From an uncultured Lachnospiraceae bacterium (GTDB lineage Bacteria > Bacillota > Clostridia > Lachnospirales > Lachnospiraceae): a stretch of DNA of 23,190 bases. Each line of letters starts with the position of its first letter. Position 1 is the first letter of the stretch. The translations under genes and the position numbers were made by a program. The notes below the pieces were generated by a model, which was not told where the DNA came from, searched no databases, and saw only the letters and a list, made by a program, of their open reading frames with translations. Below, piece after piece: positions 14,819-22,072 of this stretch. The DNA lies in the NCBI GenBank assembly GCA_910577445.1, contig CAJTMZ010000068.1, forward strand, positions 1-23,190, written 5' to 3'.

Positions 14819-15570
14819 TTCTTAATCAAATCCAGATAAAAGTTGGCCAGCACGGCTTCCATGTAAGGAATGAGCCATAAAAAGCCGATTCCGAAGGAAA
14901 CCCCGGCCAGCAGATAAAGAGGAATAAAAGAAAGCTCCACATAGAACAGCCTTCCTTTGCTTCCTTTCATAAGCTGCACACTTGTCTTTAAAAGCCGGGA
15001 AACGGAATATTCCGGAAAGTCCAGCATCAGGTAATAAGCCTGTGAAAAAAAGAGCTTTGCAAAAATATCAATGACAGTGCCCAGCAGATAAAACACCACG
15101 TAGGCAAGGACCAGCAGAGCGCTGTTTGTGCCATAGTTTCCGGAGGAAGCATTCAAAAGAATCGCCAGGAAAGACCTTGACATAAAATAGCTTACAATTA
15201 CCGCCGGAAGGGAGCTGATAACGGAAATTGCCGCCAGCACCGCCTGAATCCGGATAACCTTCTGGGAGTCGTCCCTGAAGCAGTGAAATAAGTCCTCTAT
15301 CGCGGGCGTCTGGTTACATGCCACCTTCAAATAGACATAGGCTTCTCCGGCAGTAAAAAAGCCGGCAAAAAGCTGGAACAAAAAGGAGGCGGCGGAATTT
15401 AAGATAACCATACTGAAAAATCCTCCGCCAATCAAAGCGGATATTGCCAGAAGAAAGGGAACGGTACATATTAAATGAAGCAGGGTAATACAGACGACGA
15501 TTTTGTATTTACCCAGAAGCTGTCCTCTGGCCTGGGCTTTGAGGCTGGAGGAGGATAAATAATTGTTCAT
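14797..15570 (-). CDS. DUF975 family membrane protein
   Basis: This 257-residue integral membrane protein has about six helices. The N-terminus SSSLKAQARGQLLGKYKIVV is the amphipathic, basic start that marks DUF975 proteins, and the block SVSRLLKTSVQLMKGSKGRLFYVELSFIPLYLL followed by GFLWLIPYMEAVLANFYLDL is the conserved C-terminal part. No function is established for the family. AGGAG lies about 10 bases before the ATG, and the HExxH gene ends 15 bases upstream, so it is the last gene of a three-gene minus-strand operon. Its stop codon lies inside the terminator hairpin shared with prfB. Confidence 0.82.
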   Translation of the reverse strand: MNNYLSSSSLKAQARGQLLGKYKIVVCITLLHLICTVPFLLAISALIGGGFFSMVILNSAASFLFQLFAGFFTAGEAYVYLKVACNQTPAIEDLFHCFRDDSQKVIRIQAVLAAISVISSLPAVIVSYFMSRSFLAILLNASSGNYGTNSALLVLAYVVFYLLGTVIDIFAKLFFSQAYYLMLDFPEYSVSRLLKTSVQLMKGSKGRLFYVELSFIPLYLLAGVSFGIGFLWLIPYMEAVLANFYLDLIKKRQEPSV

Positions 15571-15585
15571 AATAAAAACTCCTGT

Positions 15586-16098
15586 TCAGACCGCGATATC
15601 AAGATTGCTCCCAATCAGGGAGACGGCGTCCAGATTCTTTTTGTTCTGAGAATAAGGATTCTTTTCGTTGGGGTATTTAATCTGGGTGGAGGTGGTGCCT
15701 CCCGCCACATAGCTGCGGCCGCACTCGGGGCAGATAGACGTCTTTAAGCTGACGCTGGCCGAAACAACCTTTCCGCCGGCTTTTGCCGCCTTGGAATAGG
15801 CGTTGCTTACATGCTCCTGCTCATGGGCCATTACTCTTGAGGCCGAGTTTTCAGGGGAAATGTGGGCTGCCGATTTAAAGGAAACCATTTCGTCGGAGCC
15901 GTCCTGGTATTTGCGGTTCTTGCATGTCTGGCACTGGGCCGGGGAGGACTTGCGCCCCGGGGAAACATTCATGGACTCGCCGGGATTTACCACGGTCTTT
16001 TGCGCGGCGCCCGCCCGGTTCGCGCTCAGGGCGCTGCCGCCGTATCCGCCGGTGTACACACTCATAAAATTATAACTTCCGGAGATTCTTCCAACCAT
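15586..16098 (-). CDS. Small HExxH protein with two CxxC pairs
   Basis: The 170-residue protein has an HExxH zinc-protease-type motif, H92-E-Q-E-H96, in SRVMAHEQEHVSNAY. It also has two Cys pairs, C56xxC59 (CQTCKNRKYQDGSDE) and C123xxC126 (CPECGRSYV), which could build one zinc ribbon around the helix. The N-terminal 50 residues are Gly/Ser/Ala-rich and probably disordered, with no signal peptide. The central block (CxxCKNRKYQDGSDE ... HEQEHV ... SICPECG) is one I remember from uncharacterised Lachnospiraceae proteins, and the HExxH context recalls the SprA-related family, but I cannot assign a substrate. GAAAGGAAGG precedes the ATG. It is the middle gene of a tight operon (13 and 15 bases to its neighbours). 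Confidence 0.8.
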   Translation of the reverse strand: MVGRISGSYNFMSVYTGGYGGSALSANRAGAAQKTVVNPGESMNVSPGRKSSPAQCQTCKNRKYQDGSDEMVSFKSAAHISPENSASRVMAHEQEHVSNAYSKAAKAGGKVVSASVSLKTSICPECGRSYVAGGTTSTQIKYPNEKNPYSQNKKNLDAVSLIGSNLDIAV

Positions 16099-16111
16099 AA
16101 AAGCCTTCCTT

Positions 16112-16567
16112 TCATTTACCGAGTATTTCAGTATAATCTCTCATAATATCTTCATAGGACTGGCCCAGGATATCTTCCAGTTCGCGGCCTAACTGCTGCT
16201 CAATCTGTTCATCCATGGCTTTCCCGAAATTCACCAAATCATCGCCGCTGCTTGAGAGCAGGATTCTTGTCAGTGTAAATAAGAGGGTCATAATCAGCGT
16301 AACGCCTCCCACGGCGGTTCCGACGCCCACCCTGGCGGTAAGAGGCATCTTTTTCCCGTATCCCTTGGAAAGTACGGCAAGGATAACCGCAAGGCTGCCG
16401 CAAATCAGGGGAATGTAAACTGTGAACAGCGTAAAAAGGCTCACAAGGCCCAAAATCATGGAGGCGGTGGCCATAGACTGTCCGGGGCTGTGGAGAACCG
16501 GCCCCTGGGTATATTGACTGGTTTGATTTGGCCCTTCGTAAGGGGTGTAGTTGTTATTGTAATCCAT
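16112..16567 (-). CDS. DUF4190-like two-helix membrane protein
   Basis: A 151-residue protein with a polar, Asn/Tyr/Gln-rich N-terminal 30 residues and two membrane helices at about 33-65 and 80-110. The first of these, GQSMATASMILGLVSLFTLF, resembles the A-x-A-S-x-x-L-G pattern of DUF4190. A soluble acidic helical tail (AMDEQIEQQLGRELEDILGQSYEDIMRDY) follows and may dimerise. No function is known. It is first in the minus-strand operon with the HExxH and DUF975 genes. The ribosome site is weak (GGGAAAA); a 15-codon frame beginning right after AGGAGGT overlaps its start and is probably chance. A promoter at 16645-16673 would serve the operon. Confidence 0.75.
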   Translation of the reverse strand: MDYNNNYTPYEGPNQTSQYTQGPVLHSPGQSMATASMILGLVSLFTLFTVYIPLICGSLAVILAVLSKGYGKKMPLTARVGVGTAVGGVTLIMTLLFTLTRILLSSSGDDLVNFGKAMDEQIEQQLGRELEDILGQSYEDIMRDYTEILGK

Positions 16568-16644
16568 TGTTTTTTCCCGTTAATTTTCCTGTCTTTCGCA
16601 TACCTCCTGCCCTTACGGCAGCAGAGACATAAGCTTTTGCTATC

Positions 16645-16673
16645 ATTTTATCACTTTCTCTCCGATAATACAA
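16645..16673 (-). promoter_or_regulatory. Promoter of the DUF4190/HExxH/DUF975 operon
   Basis: Minus strand: TTGTAT (16673-16668), a 17-base spacer and TAAAAT (16650-16645). It gives a leader of about 70 bases and is divergent from the tex promoter, whose -35 starts at 16681. Confidence 0.55.
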
Positions 16674-16680
16674 ATCTTTC

Positions 16681-16710
16681 TTGAAAACATAAGGGCTTAT
16701 CTACTATAAT
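16681..16710 (+). promoter_or_regulatory. Promoter of tex
   Basis: TTGAAA (16681-16686), an 18-base spacer and a perfect TATAAT (16705-16710), with a start point near 16717 and a leader of about 40 bases before the tex ATG. Confidence 0.7.
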
Positions 16711-16756
16711 AGTAAAGCGGCGGCAGAAGAATTAACTGATTAGAAATGGAGAGAGT

Positions 16757-19201
16757 ATGGACATTATACTGAAGTTAAAGGAAGAGTTAAACGTAGAAAA
16801 GTGGCAGGTGGAAGCGGCGGTAAAGCTGATTGACGAGGGAAATACCATTCCCTTTATCTCCCGTTACCGCAAGGAAGCCACCGGTTCCTTAAACGATGAA
16901 GAGCTGCGGACCCTTCACGAGCGGCTGGGCTACCTGCGCAATCTGGAGGAAAAAAAGGAGCAGGTAATCGGCAGTATTGAAGAACAGGGAAAGATGACCG
17001 AAGAGCTTAAGGCCAAAATCATGGCGGCGGAGACCCTTGTAGTGGTGGAGGACCTTTACCGGCCCTACCGGCCCAAGCGAAAGACCAGGGCCGGCGTGGC
17101 GAGAGAGAAAGGGCTTGAAGGGCTTGCCGGGTATATCTTACAGCAGGATGCAAAGGCGCCTGTTCTCGAAGAGGCGGCCAGATATATCAGCGAGGAAAAA
17201 GAGGTTGCCGACGCGGCGGCGGCTCTGCAGGGAGCAAAAGATATCATTGCGGAGATGATTTCCGACGAGGCGGATTACCGCATTTTTATCCGGAATCTGA
17301 CCATGGAGGAAGGAAAACTTACCAGCACTGCCAGAGACGAAAAGGCCCAGAGCGTTTACGAGATGTATTACGACTATGAGGAGCCTGTGAAAAAGGCGGC
17401 GGGACACAGAATCCTTGCTCTGAACAGAGGGGAAAACGAAAAATTCCTTACGGTAAAGGTGGAGGCTCCCGTGGAGAGAATCCTGCAGTATCTGGGCAAA
17501 AAAGTGATTGTAAACGACAACGAATTTACCGCGCCCCTCTTAAAAGAGGTGGCAAAGGACGCTTACGAGAGGCTGATTGCGCCGGCCATTGAGCGTGAAA
17601 TCAGAAACGAGCTGACGGAAAAGGCCGAGGACGGGGCGATTACGGTGTTTGGAAAGAACTTAGAGCAGCTTCTTCTCCAGCCCCCCATCGCGGGAAGAGT
17701 GGTGCTTGGCTGGGACCCCGCTTTCAGGACCGGCTGCAAGCTGGCGGTAGTGGACGCCACCGGCAAGGTGCTTGACACGAAGGTGATATACCCCACGGCC
17801 CCTCAGAATAAGGTGACGGAGGCCAAGGCGGAATTAAAGAGGCTGATTAAGAAATACGGCGTGTCTCTTATCAGCGTGGGCAACGGAACCGCTTCAAGAG
17901 AGTCGGAGCAGGTGATAGTGGAGCTGATTAAGGAGCTGGATATGCCGGTTCAGTATGTGATTGTAAACGAGGCGGGGGCTTCCGTGTATTCCGCAAGTAA
18001 GCTGGCAACGGAGGAGTTCCCGAACTTTGATGTGGGACAGCGGAGCGCGGCTTCCATTGCAAGAAGGCTTCAGGACCCGCTGGCGGAGCTGGTAAAAATC
18101 GACCCCAAGTCCATCGGCGTGGGACAGTATCAGCATGACATGAACCAGAAAAAGCTTGGCGAAGCGTTAGGCGGCGTGGTGGAGGACTGCGTAAATAAGG
18201 TGGGAGTTGACTTGAACACGGCTTCCGCTTCCCTTCTGGAATATATTTCCGGCATTTCCAAAACCGTAGCCAAAAACATAGTGGACTACCGTGAAAGAAA
18301 CGGACGCTTTTTAAACCGTTCGCAGCTTCTTTCCGTTCCCAAGTTAGGGCCTAAGGCCTATGAGCAGTGCGCCGGTTTCCTTCGGATACCGGACGGGGAC
18401 AATCCACTTGACGCCACCAGCGTCCATCCCGAATCCTACGAGGCGGCACGCAGGCTGCTCGATAAGCTGGGGCTTACCATGGAGGACGTGCGCCTTGCAT
18501 GGAAAAAAGCGGTGCGTCAGGGCGGAGCAGGCCAGTCCTCTGGCGGAACAAAAGCGGGAAGCGCAAAAGAGGCGTCCCCGGCCGGCAGCACGAAGGCATC
18601 GCCGGGAGAGCGAAGAAGCGGCCAGCAGAAAATCGTTATTCGCAATACCAATACGGCCATGGGAAAAGCTCTGGCGGCAGCCATGGGCGGCATCACTTTA
18701 GAGGCCGGAAGCGACCAGAAGAAAAATCAGACAGCGGCAGGCAAAAAGGGCGGCGCGGGCAGTACAAACGCGGCGCAGCAGGCGGCCGGCAGCGCCTCCG
18801 TCGGCACTTTGGAGAAAAAAATCAAAGATAAAAAGCTCCTCGCAGAAGAACTCGGAATCGGGGAAATCACTCTCACCGATATTTTAAAGGAGCTGGAGAA
18901 GCCCTCAAGGGACCCCAGAGAGAACATGCCCACTCCGATTCTGCGCAGCGATGTGCTGGAAATGAAGGATTTAAAACCGGGAATGATTTTAAAAGGCACG
19001 GTCCGCAACGTGATTGATTTCGGCGTGTTTGTGGATATCGGCGTGCACCAGGACGGGCTGGTACATATCTCCCAGATTACGGACCGTTTTATCAAACATC
19101 CCCTGGAAGCGCTGAGCGTAGGGGACGTGGTGGACGTTCAGGTGCTTTCCGTGGATACGGCGAAAAAGAGAATTTCCCTCACCATGCGTATAAATAAGTA
19201 A
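16757..19201 (+). CDS. tex: Tex-family RNA-binding transcriptional accessory protein
   Basis: Tex is a cytosolic nucleic-acid-binding protein related to eukaryotic Spt6. The N-terminal helical region contains NTIPFISRYRKEATGSL and EDLYRPYRPKRKTRA, both family hallmarks. A YqgF/RNase H-like domain follows from about residue 313 (GRVVLGWDPAFRTGCKLAVVD), then tandem HhH motifs from about 485 (LNTASASLLEYISGI ... LLSVPKLGPKAYEQCAGFLRI). A C-terminal S1 domain spans about 740-812 (LKPGMILKGTVRNVIDFGVFVDIG). At 814 residues it is longer than the usual 715-780. The excess is a Gly/Ala/Ser/Lys-rich stretch at about 587-682 between the HhH part and the ELGIGEITLTDILKELEKP block. GGAGAG lies upstream of the ATG. 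Confidence 0.96.
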   Translation: MDIILKLKEELNVEKWQVEAAVKLIDEGNTIPFISRYRKEATGSLNDEELRTLHERLGYLRNLEEKKEQVIGSIEEQGKMTEELKAKIMAAETLVVVEDLYRPYRPKRKTRAGVAREKGLEGLAGYILQQDAKAPVLEEAARYISEEKEVADAAAALQGAKDIIAEMISDEADYRIFIRNLTMEEGKLTSTARDEKAQSVYEMYYDYEEPVKKAAGHRILALNRGENEKFLTVKVEAPVERILQYLGKKVIVNDNEFTAPLLKEVAKDAYERLIAPAIEREIRNELTEKAEDGAITVFGKNLEQLLLQPPIAGRVVLGWDPAFRTGCKLAVVDATGKVLDTKVIYPTAPQNKVTEAKAELKRLIKKYGVSLISVGNGTASRESEQVIVELIKELDMPVQYVIVNEAGASVYSASKLATEEFPNFDVGQRSAASIARRLQDPLAELVKIDPKSIGVGQYQHDMNQKKLGEALGGVVEDCVNKVGVDLNTASASLLEYISGISKTVAKNIVDYRERNGRFLNRSQLLSVPKLGPKAYEQCAGFLRIPDGDNPLDATSVHPESYEAARRLLDKLGLTMEDVRLAWKKAVRQGGAGQSSGGTKAGSAKEASPAGSTKASPGERRSGQQKIVIRNTNTAMGKALAAAMGGITLEAGSDQKKNQTAAGKKGGAGSTNAAQQAAGSASVGTLEKKIKDKKLLAEELGIGEITLTDILKELEKPSRDPRENMPTPILRSDVLEMKDLKPGMILKGTVRNVIDFGVFVDIGVHQDGLVHISQITDRFIKHPLEALSVGDVVDVQVLSVDTAKKRISLTMRINK

Positions 19202-19234
19202 AAAGCGGCGTAAAAAAGATTTATTAATTCATTT

Positions 19235-19250
19235 TTAAGATTTCCTTAAG
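19235..19250 (+). promoter_or_regulatory. TTAAG direct repeat, possible response-regulator box
   Basis: TTAAG at 19235-19239 and 19246-19250 repeats with an 11-base period, directly before the -35 box of the next gene. OmpR/PhoB-type regulators bind such tandem sites. The same bases also read as an inverted repeat (TTAAG-ATTTC-CTTAA), so a dimeric repressor is an alternative. Confidence 0.4.
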
Positions 19251-19254
19251 TCCG

Positions 19255-19283
19255 GTGACATTCCCTGACGACAGTAGTATGAT
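19255..19283 (+). promoter_or_regulatory. Promoter of the 789-residue membrane protein
   Basis: GTGACA (19255-19260), exactly 17 bases, then TATGAT (19278-19283). The leader would be about 40 bases, with AAAGGGG before the ATG. Confidence 0.55.
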
Positions 19284-19327
19284 GAATGGAAAAATAAGGA
19301 TTTCGGAAATAAAGGGGAATTTAAAAA

Positions 19328-21697
19328 ATGAATCGGAAAAAGATTTTGATTTTGGCCGTTGTCGCGGCGCAGGCTTTGCTGCTTGCGCTTACGGCCATCT
19401 GGCGGCTGCGGGACAGAGAAAGCAGTTACATTGATTATTCTCCGGACATGCTCTCCATGGCGCAGGAGCTTGAAAGCGGCCTTGAAGTAAAAGAAGGCGT
19501 CGCTTCCATCGCTCCGGCGGACCAGGGGAAAAACCGGAGAATTTACACGCCGGAATTTAATCTGGACAGGGGAGTCTATGCGGTTTCGGTGCAGTATCGT
19601 TCAACCACGCCCTATGCCAGTTCGTTGGGGTGCCGTTCCATGGCGGTCTGCGACGACGAATACCCGTGGATTTTTTCCGAGTCGCTGCTTCTGACAAGCC
19701 GGGATGTCAGCGCCGAGTATTTTGTGTATGTGAGGAAAGACAATACTGGCGTAAAGATAAAAAATGTTCTGGAGGACGGATATTTTGATACCGTTCACAT
19801 CGATAACATAACCGTGAGGTATTTAAACCGCCGGTCGGCAGTAAAGGACGTCGTCATGCTGCTTTTGCTTTTTGCCGCGGTTGATTTCCCTCTGTATCTC
19901 TATCTGTTCTGCCGGGAATCCGTGAGCCTGCGGCTTAGGAAAAACGCGCTTTTGGCGGTGGGAATACTGGCGCTTGTTTTTGTGGCCGAGCTGCCGATGA
20001 CCATGAATTATCTGCCTAAGGGGTATGATTTGCGTTTTCACTATTACCGTATTTACACCATTGCGGAGGGGATTCGGGACGGAATGTTCCCGGTGAAAAT
20101 CCAGCCGGAGTGGTTTAACGGTTACGGCTACGCCACGGGAATTTACTATGGGGACATGCTGCTTTATATTCCGGCGATTTTGTATCTGGCCGGTTTTACC
20201 ATGGGAATGTCCTACAAGATATACGTCTTTCTTATGAATCTGCTGACCGTATTCGGTTCCTACTGCTGCTTCAAAAAATCTACAAAAAACAGATATTTGG
20301 GTCTGTTCGGCGCGGCGGTCTATACAATGGCTCTGCACAGGCTGGTGGCGGTCTGCACAAGAGGAGCTCTGGGCGCATACACGACAATGGCGTTTTTCCC
20401 ATTTGTACTTATGGGGATATGGGCGATTTACATCTGCGGACAGGGAAAAAGCGGAACGATGCCGCAGTACCCGGCGGCCTTTGACGGCCCTCCCTCCGGC
20501 TTTGACAGGGAAAAAGAAAAGGAGTACCGGAAAGGGTGGCTCTATCTTGTAATCGGCGCGTCCGGCATTGTTGGCTCCCATATTTTGGGAAGCGTGATGA
20601 CCGTGATATTTGTGGCCCTGTTCATGCTGCTGTCCATAAAGATAACCCTTCGCAAAAGAACATGGCTGGCGCTTTTGAAAGCAGCCGGCGGCTGTGTGCT
20701 GGCAAACCTTTTCTTTATCGTACCGTTTCTGGACACTTACGGAAGTATGACGCTGACCACTTATTACGGCAATAAGCCCATTTATTACAATTCTGCCTTT
20801 GTGTCGCAGTTGTTTTCAACCTCTTTCAACGCCATCGGGGACGTGAAAGAGGATTTGACAGGGATGTACCAGGACATGCCCATGTCGGTGGGGCCCATGG
20901 CCGGGCTGGTGATTTTAGCGGTTATCTGCTATCTGATTTATAACTGGGTGAACGGGAAGAAAAACTGCGGCCTGCTTGTAAGACTGCTGATTCTGACCAT
21001 TGTTTCCCTTTGGATGTCCACGAACCTGTTCCCTTATATGTGGCTGGCGGAGTATGCGCCTTTGGTGTATCAGGTTCTGAAAAAGTTTGAGTTTGCATGG
21101 CGTTTTCTGGCAATCACCTCACTGCTTGTCACGGTGCTGTATGTGATGCTGACGGCAAAGGCGGCGAAGCAGTTTGATAAAAAGAAAGTGATGGCGCTTT
21201 CCGCCGCGGTATGCCTGCTCTTTTGCTGGCAGGGGGCCGATTATCTGTTTCAGTACAGTAACCTGATGAAGCCCTTTGAGTATGAATACAGTTTCCGTGA
21301 TTTGTCCATGGGCGCGGTGTACGACGGCCTGTATCTGCCGGAGGGGACGGATTACCAGAAACTGCCCGCAGGCATAAACGTGTCCGACGCACAGAAGGTA
21401 AGCGCGGAAATGACGGCAAGAAAAGGAATCTCAATGGAGATTCAGGTAAGGAACAAATCCGATGCAGAAGCTTATGTGGAGGCGCCTTTGTTATATTACA
21501 AGGGCTACCATGCAAAGAGCGGCAGCGGGGAGCTTTCCGTGGGCTACGGGGAAAATAACCGGATAAGAATCACGATTCCCGCAGGATTTCAGGATTCCGT
21601 AAAGATTACTTTTAGGGAGCCCTGGTACTGGAGAGCGGCGGAGATTATCTCTCTGGTATTCTGGCTTTGGTTTGCAGCCTTGTGTTTTTTGTTGTAA
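19328..21697 (+). CDS. Large polytopic membrane protein, PTPS-related / YfhO-like (GT-C type)
   Basis: The 789-residue protein has an N-terminal membrane anchor (about 4-23), an extracytoplasmic domain (about 30-170, beta-rich), roughly ten more helices between 175 and 650, a second extracytoplasmic beta domain (about 655-765) and a last helix ending at the C-terminus. GYDLRFHYYRIYTIAEGIRDGMFPVK followed by GYGYATGIYYGDMLLYIPA is the signature of the 6-pyruvoyl-tetrahydropterin-synthase-related membrane family, which resembles GT-C glycosyltransferases (acidic residue in the first periplasmic loop, D-x-x-x-H here). Such proteins may transfer sugars from lipid carriers to wall polymers or lipids; the substrate is unknown. 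It is monocistronic, with its own promoter and possible response-regulator box. Confidence 0.75.
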   Translation: MNRKKILILAVVAAQALLLALTAIWRLRDRESSYIDYSPDMLSMAQELESGLEVKEGVASIAPADQGKNRRIYTPEFNLDRGVYAVSVQYRSTTPYASSLGCRSMAVCDDEYPWIFSESLLLTSRDVSAEYFVYVRKDNTGVKIKNVLEDGYFDTVHIDNITVRYLNRRSAVKDVVMLLLLFAAVDFPLYLYLFCRESVSLRLRKNALLAVGILALVFVAELPMTMNYLPKGYDLRFHYYRIYTIAEGIRDGMFPVKIQPEWFNGYGYATGIYYGDMLLYIPAILYLAGFTMGMSYKIYVFLMNLLTVFGSYCCFKKSTKNRYLGLFGAAVYTMALHRLVAVCTRGALGAYTTMAFFPFVLMGIWAIYICGQGKSGTMPQYPAAFDGPPSGFDREKEKEYRKGWLYLVIGASGIVGSHILGSVMTVIFVALFMLLSIKITLRKRTWLALLKAAGGCVLANLFFIVPFLDTYGSMTLTTYYGNKPIYYNSAFVSQLFSTSFNAIGDVKEDLTGMYQDMPMSVGPMAGLVILAVICYLIYNWVNGKKNCGLLVRLLILTIVSLWMSTNLFPYMWLAEYAPLVYQVLKKFEFAWRFLAITSLLVTVLYVMLTAKAAKQFDKKKVMALSAAVCLLFCWQGADYLFQYSNLMKPFEYEYSFRDLSMGAVYDGLYLPEGTDYQKLPAGINVSDAQKVSAEMTARKGISMEIQVRNKSDAEAYVEAPLLYYKGYHAKSGSGELSVGYGENNRIRITIPAGFQDSVKITFREPWYWRAAEIISLVFWLWFAALCFLL

Positions 21698-21720
21698 CAT
21701 GCAGTAATTTGGTTTATAAT
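21692..21720 (+). promoter_or_regulatory. Promoter of the ART-like cassette
   Basis: TTGTAA (21692-21697) overlaps the last codons of the preceding gene. A 17-base spacer and a perfect TATAAT (21715-21720) follow, giving a start near 21727 and an independent transcript for the two-gene cassette. Confidence 0.7.
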
Positions 21721-21761
21721 GAAAGAACTTAAAGGATATGATTCTACATTTTTCTCTGTGC

Positions 21762-21781
21762 AGTGTGGTATATACTACACT
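21762..21781. promoter_or_regulatory. Near-perfect 20-bp palindrome, operator candidate
   Basis: The 10-base halves AGTGTGGTAT and ATACTACACT are complementary except at one pair. The site lies about 35-55 bases after the predicted start point and just before the first ribosome site (GGAGGG at 21785). Toxin-antitoxin operons often carry such a site for self-repression; an RNA hairpin hiding the ribosome site is the other reading. Confidence 0.6.
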
Positions 21782-21857
21782 TCCGGAGGGAACAGATGTG
21801 GATAATGGAAAAAACGAAAATATTAATCTGCCTGAAGATGAAGTGGAGGTGAACGTG

Positions 21858-22061
21858 ATGCCAACTATTGAACTGGTTGAATATGAACGGGCCGCCTATG
21901 TAAAAGAAATGGAAGAATATCTGCAGAAGCTGAAATCAATGCCGAATGCGGAGGCGAGAAAAAAATCGCGGATAAATCTGGAAAACAGTCATATTATACA
22001 GAAAAACGGTGAATTTTCAGAGAGATACAGTTATAGCAGGAAAAGGAATGCCGATTTGTAA
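21858..22061 (+). CDS. Small helical protein, partner of the ART-like gene
   Basis: From ATG 21858 the product has 67 residues: a charged helix (IELVEYERAAYVKEMEEYLQKLKSMP), an EARKKSRINLENSHII segment and a polar tail (NGEFSERYSYSRKRNADL). I see no HTH or ribbon-helix-helix. The start follows a near-perfect GGAGGTGA. An in-frame GTG at 21798 also has a good site (GGAGGG) and would add 20 acidic residues (about 87 in all), so both forms may be made. The frame is open to ATG 21738, which has a poorly placed site and would read through the palindrome. It is followed, 11 bases on, by the ART-like gene. Position and size fit an antitoxin or immunity partner; that is inference. Its base composition is AT-richer than the neighbourhood. 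Confidence 0.7.
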   Translation: MPTIELVEYERAAYVKEMEEYLQKLKSMPNAEARKKSRINLENSHIIQKNGEFSERYSYSRKRNADL

Positions 22062-22072
22062 GGGAAAGAAAT

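Noticed and set aside
16554..16601. 15-codon minus-strand frame starting right after AGGAGGT and overlapping the DUF4190-like start
   Set aside because: The spacing between AGGAGGT and the ATG is a single base, too short for efficient initiation; no leader-type repeats of one amino acid.
19823..20581. 252-codon minus-strand open frame opposite the large membrane-protein gene
   Set aside because: Composition (Arg/His/Gln-rich) is that of a reverse-strand shadow of a membrane protein.
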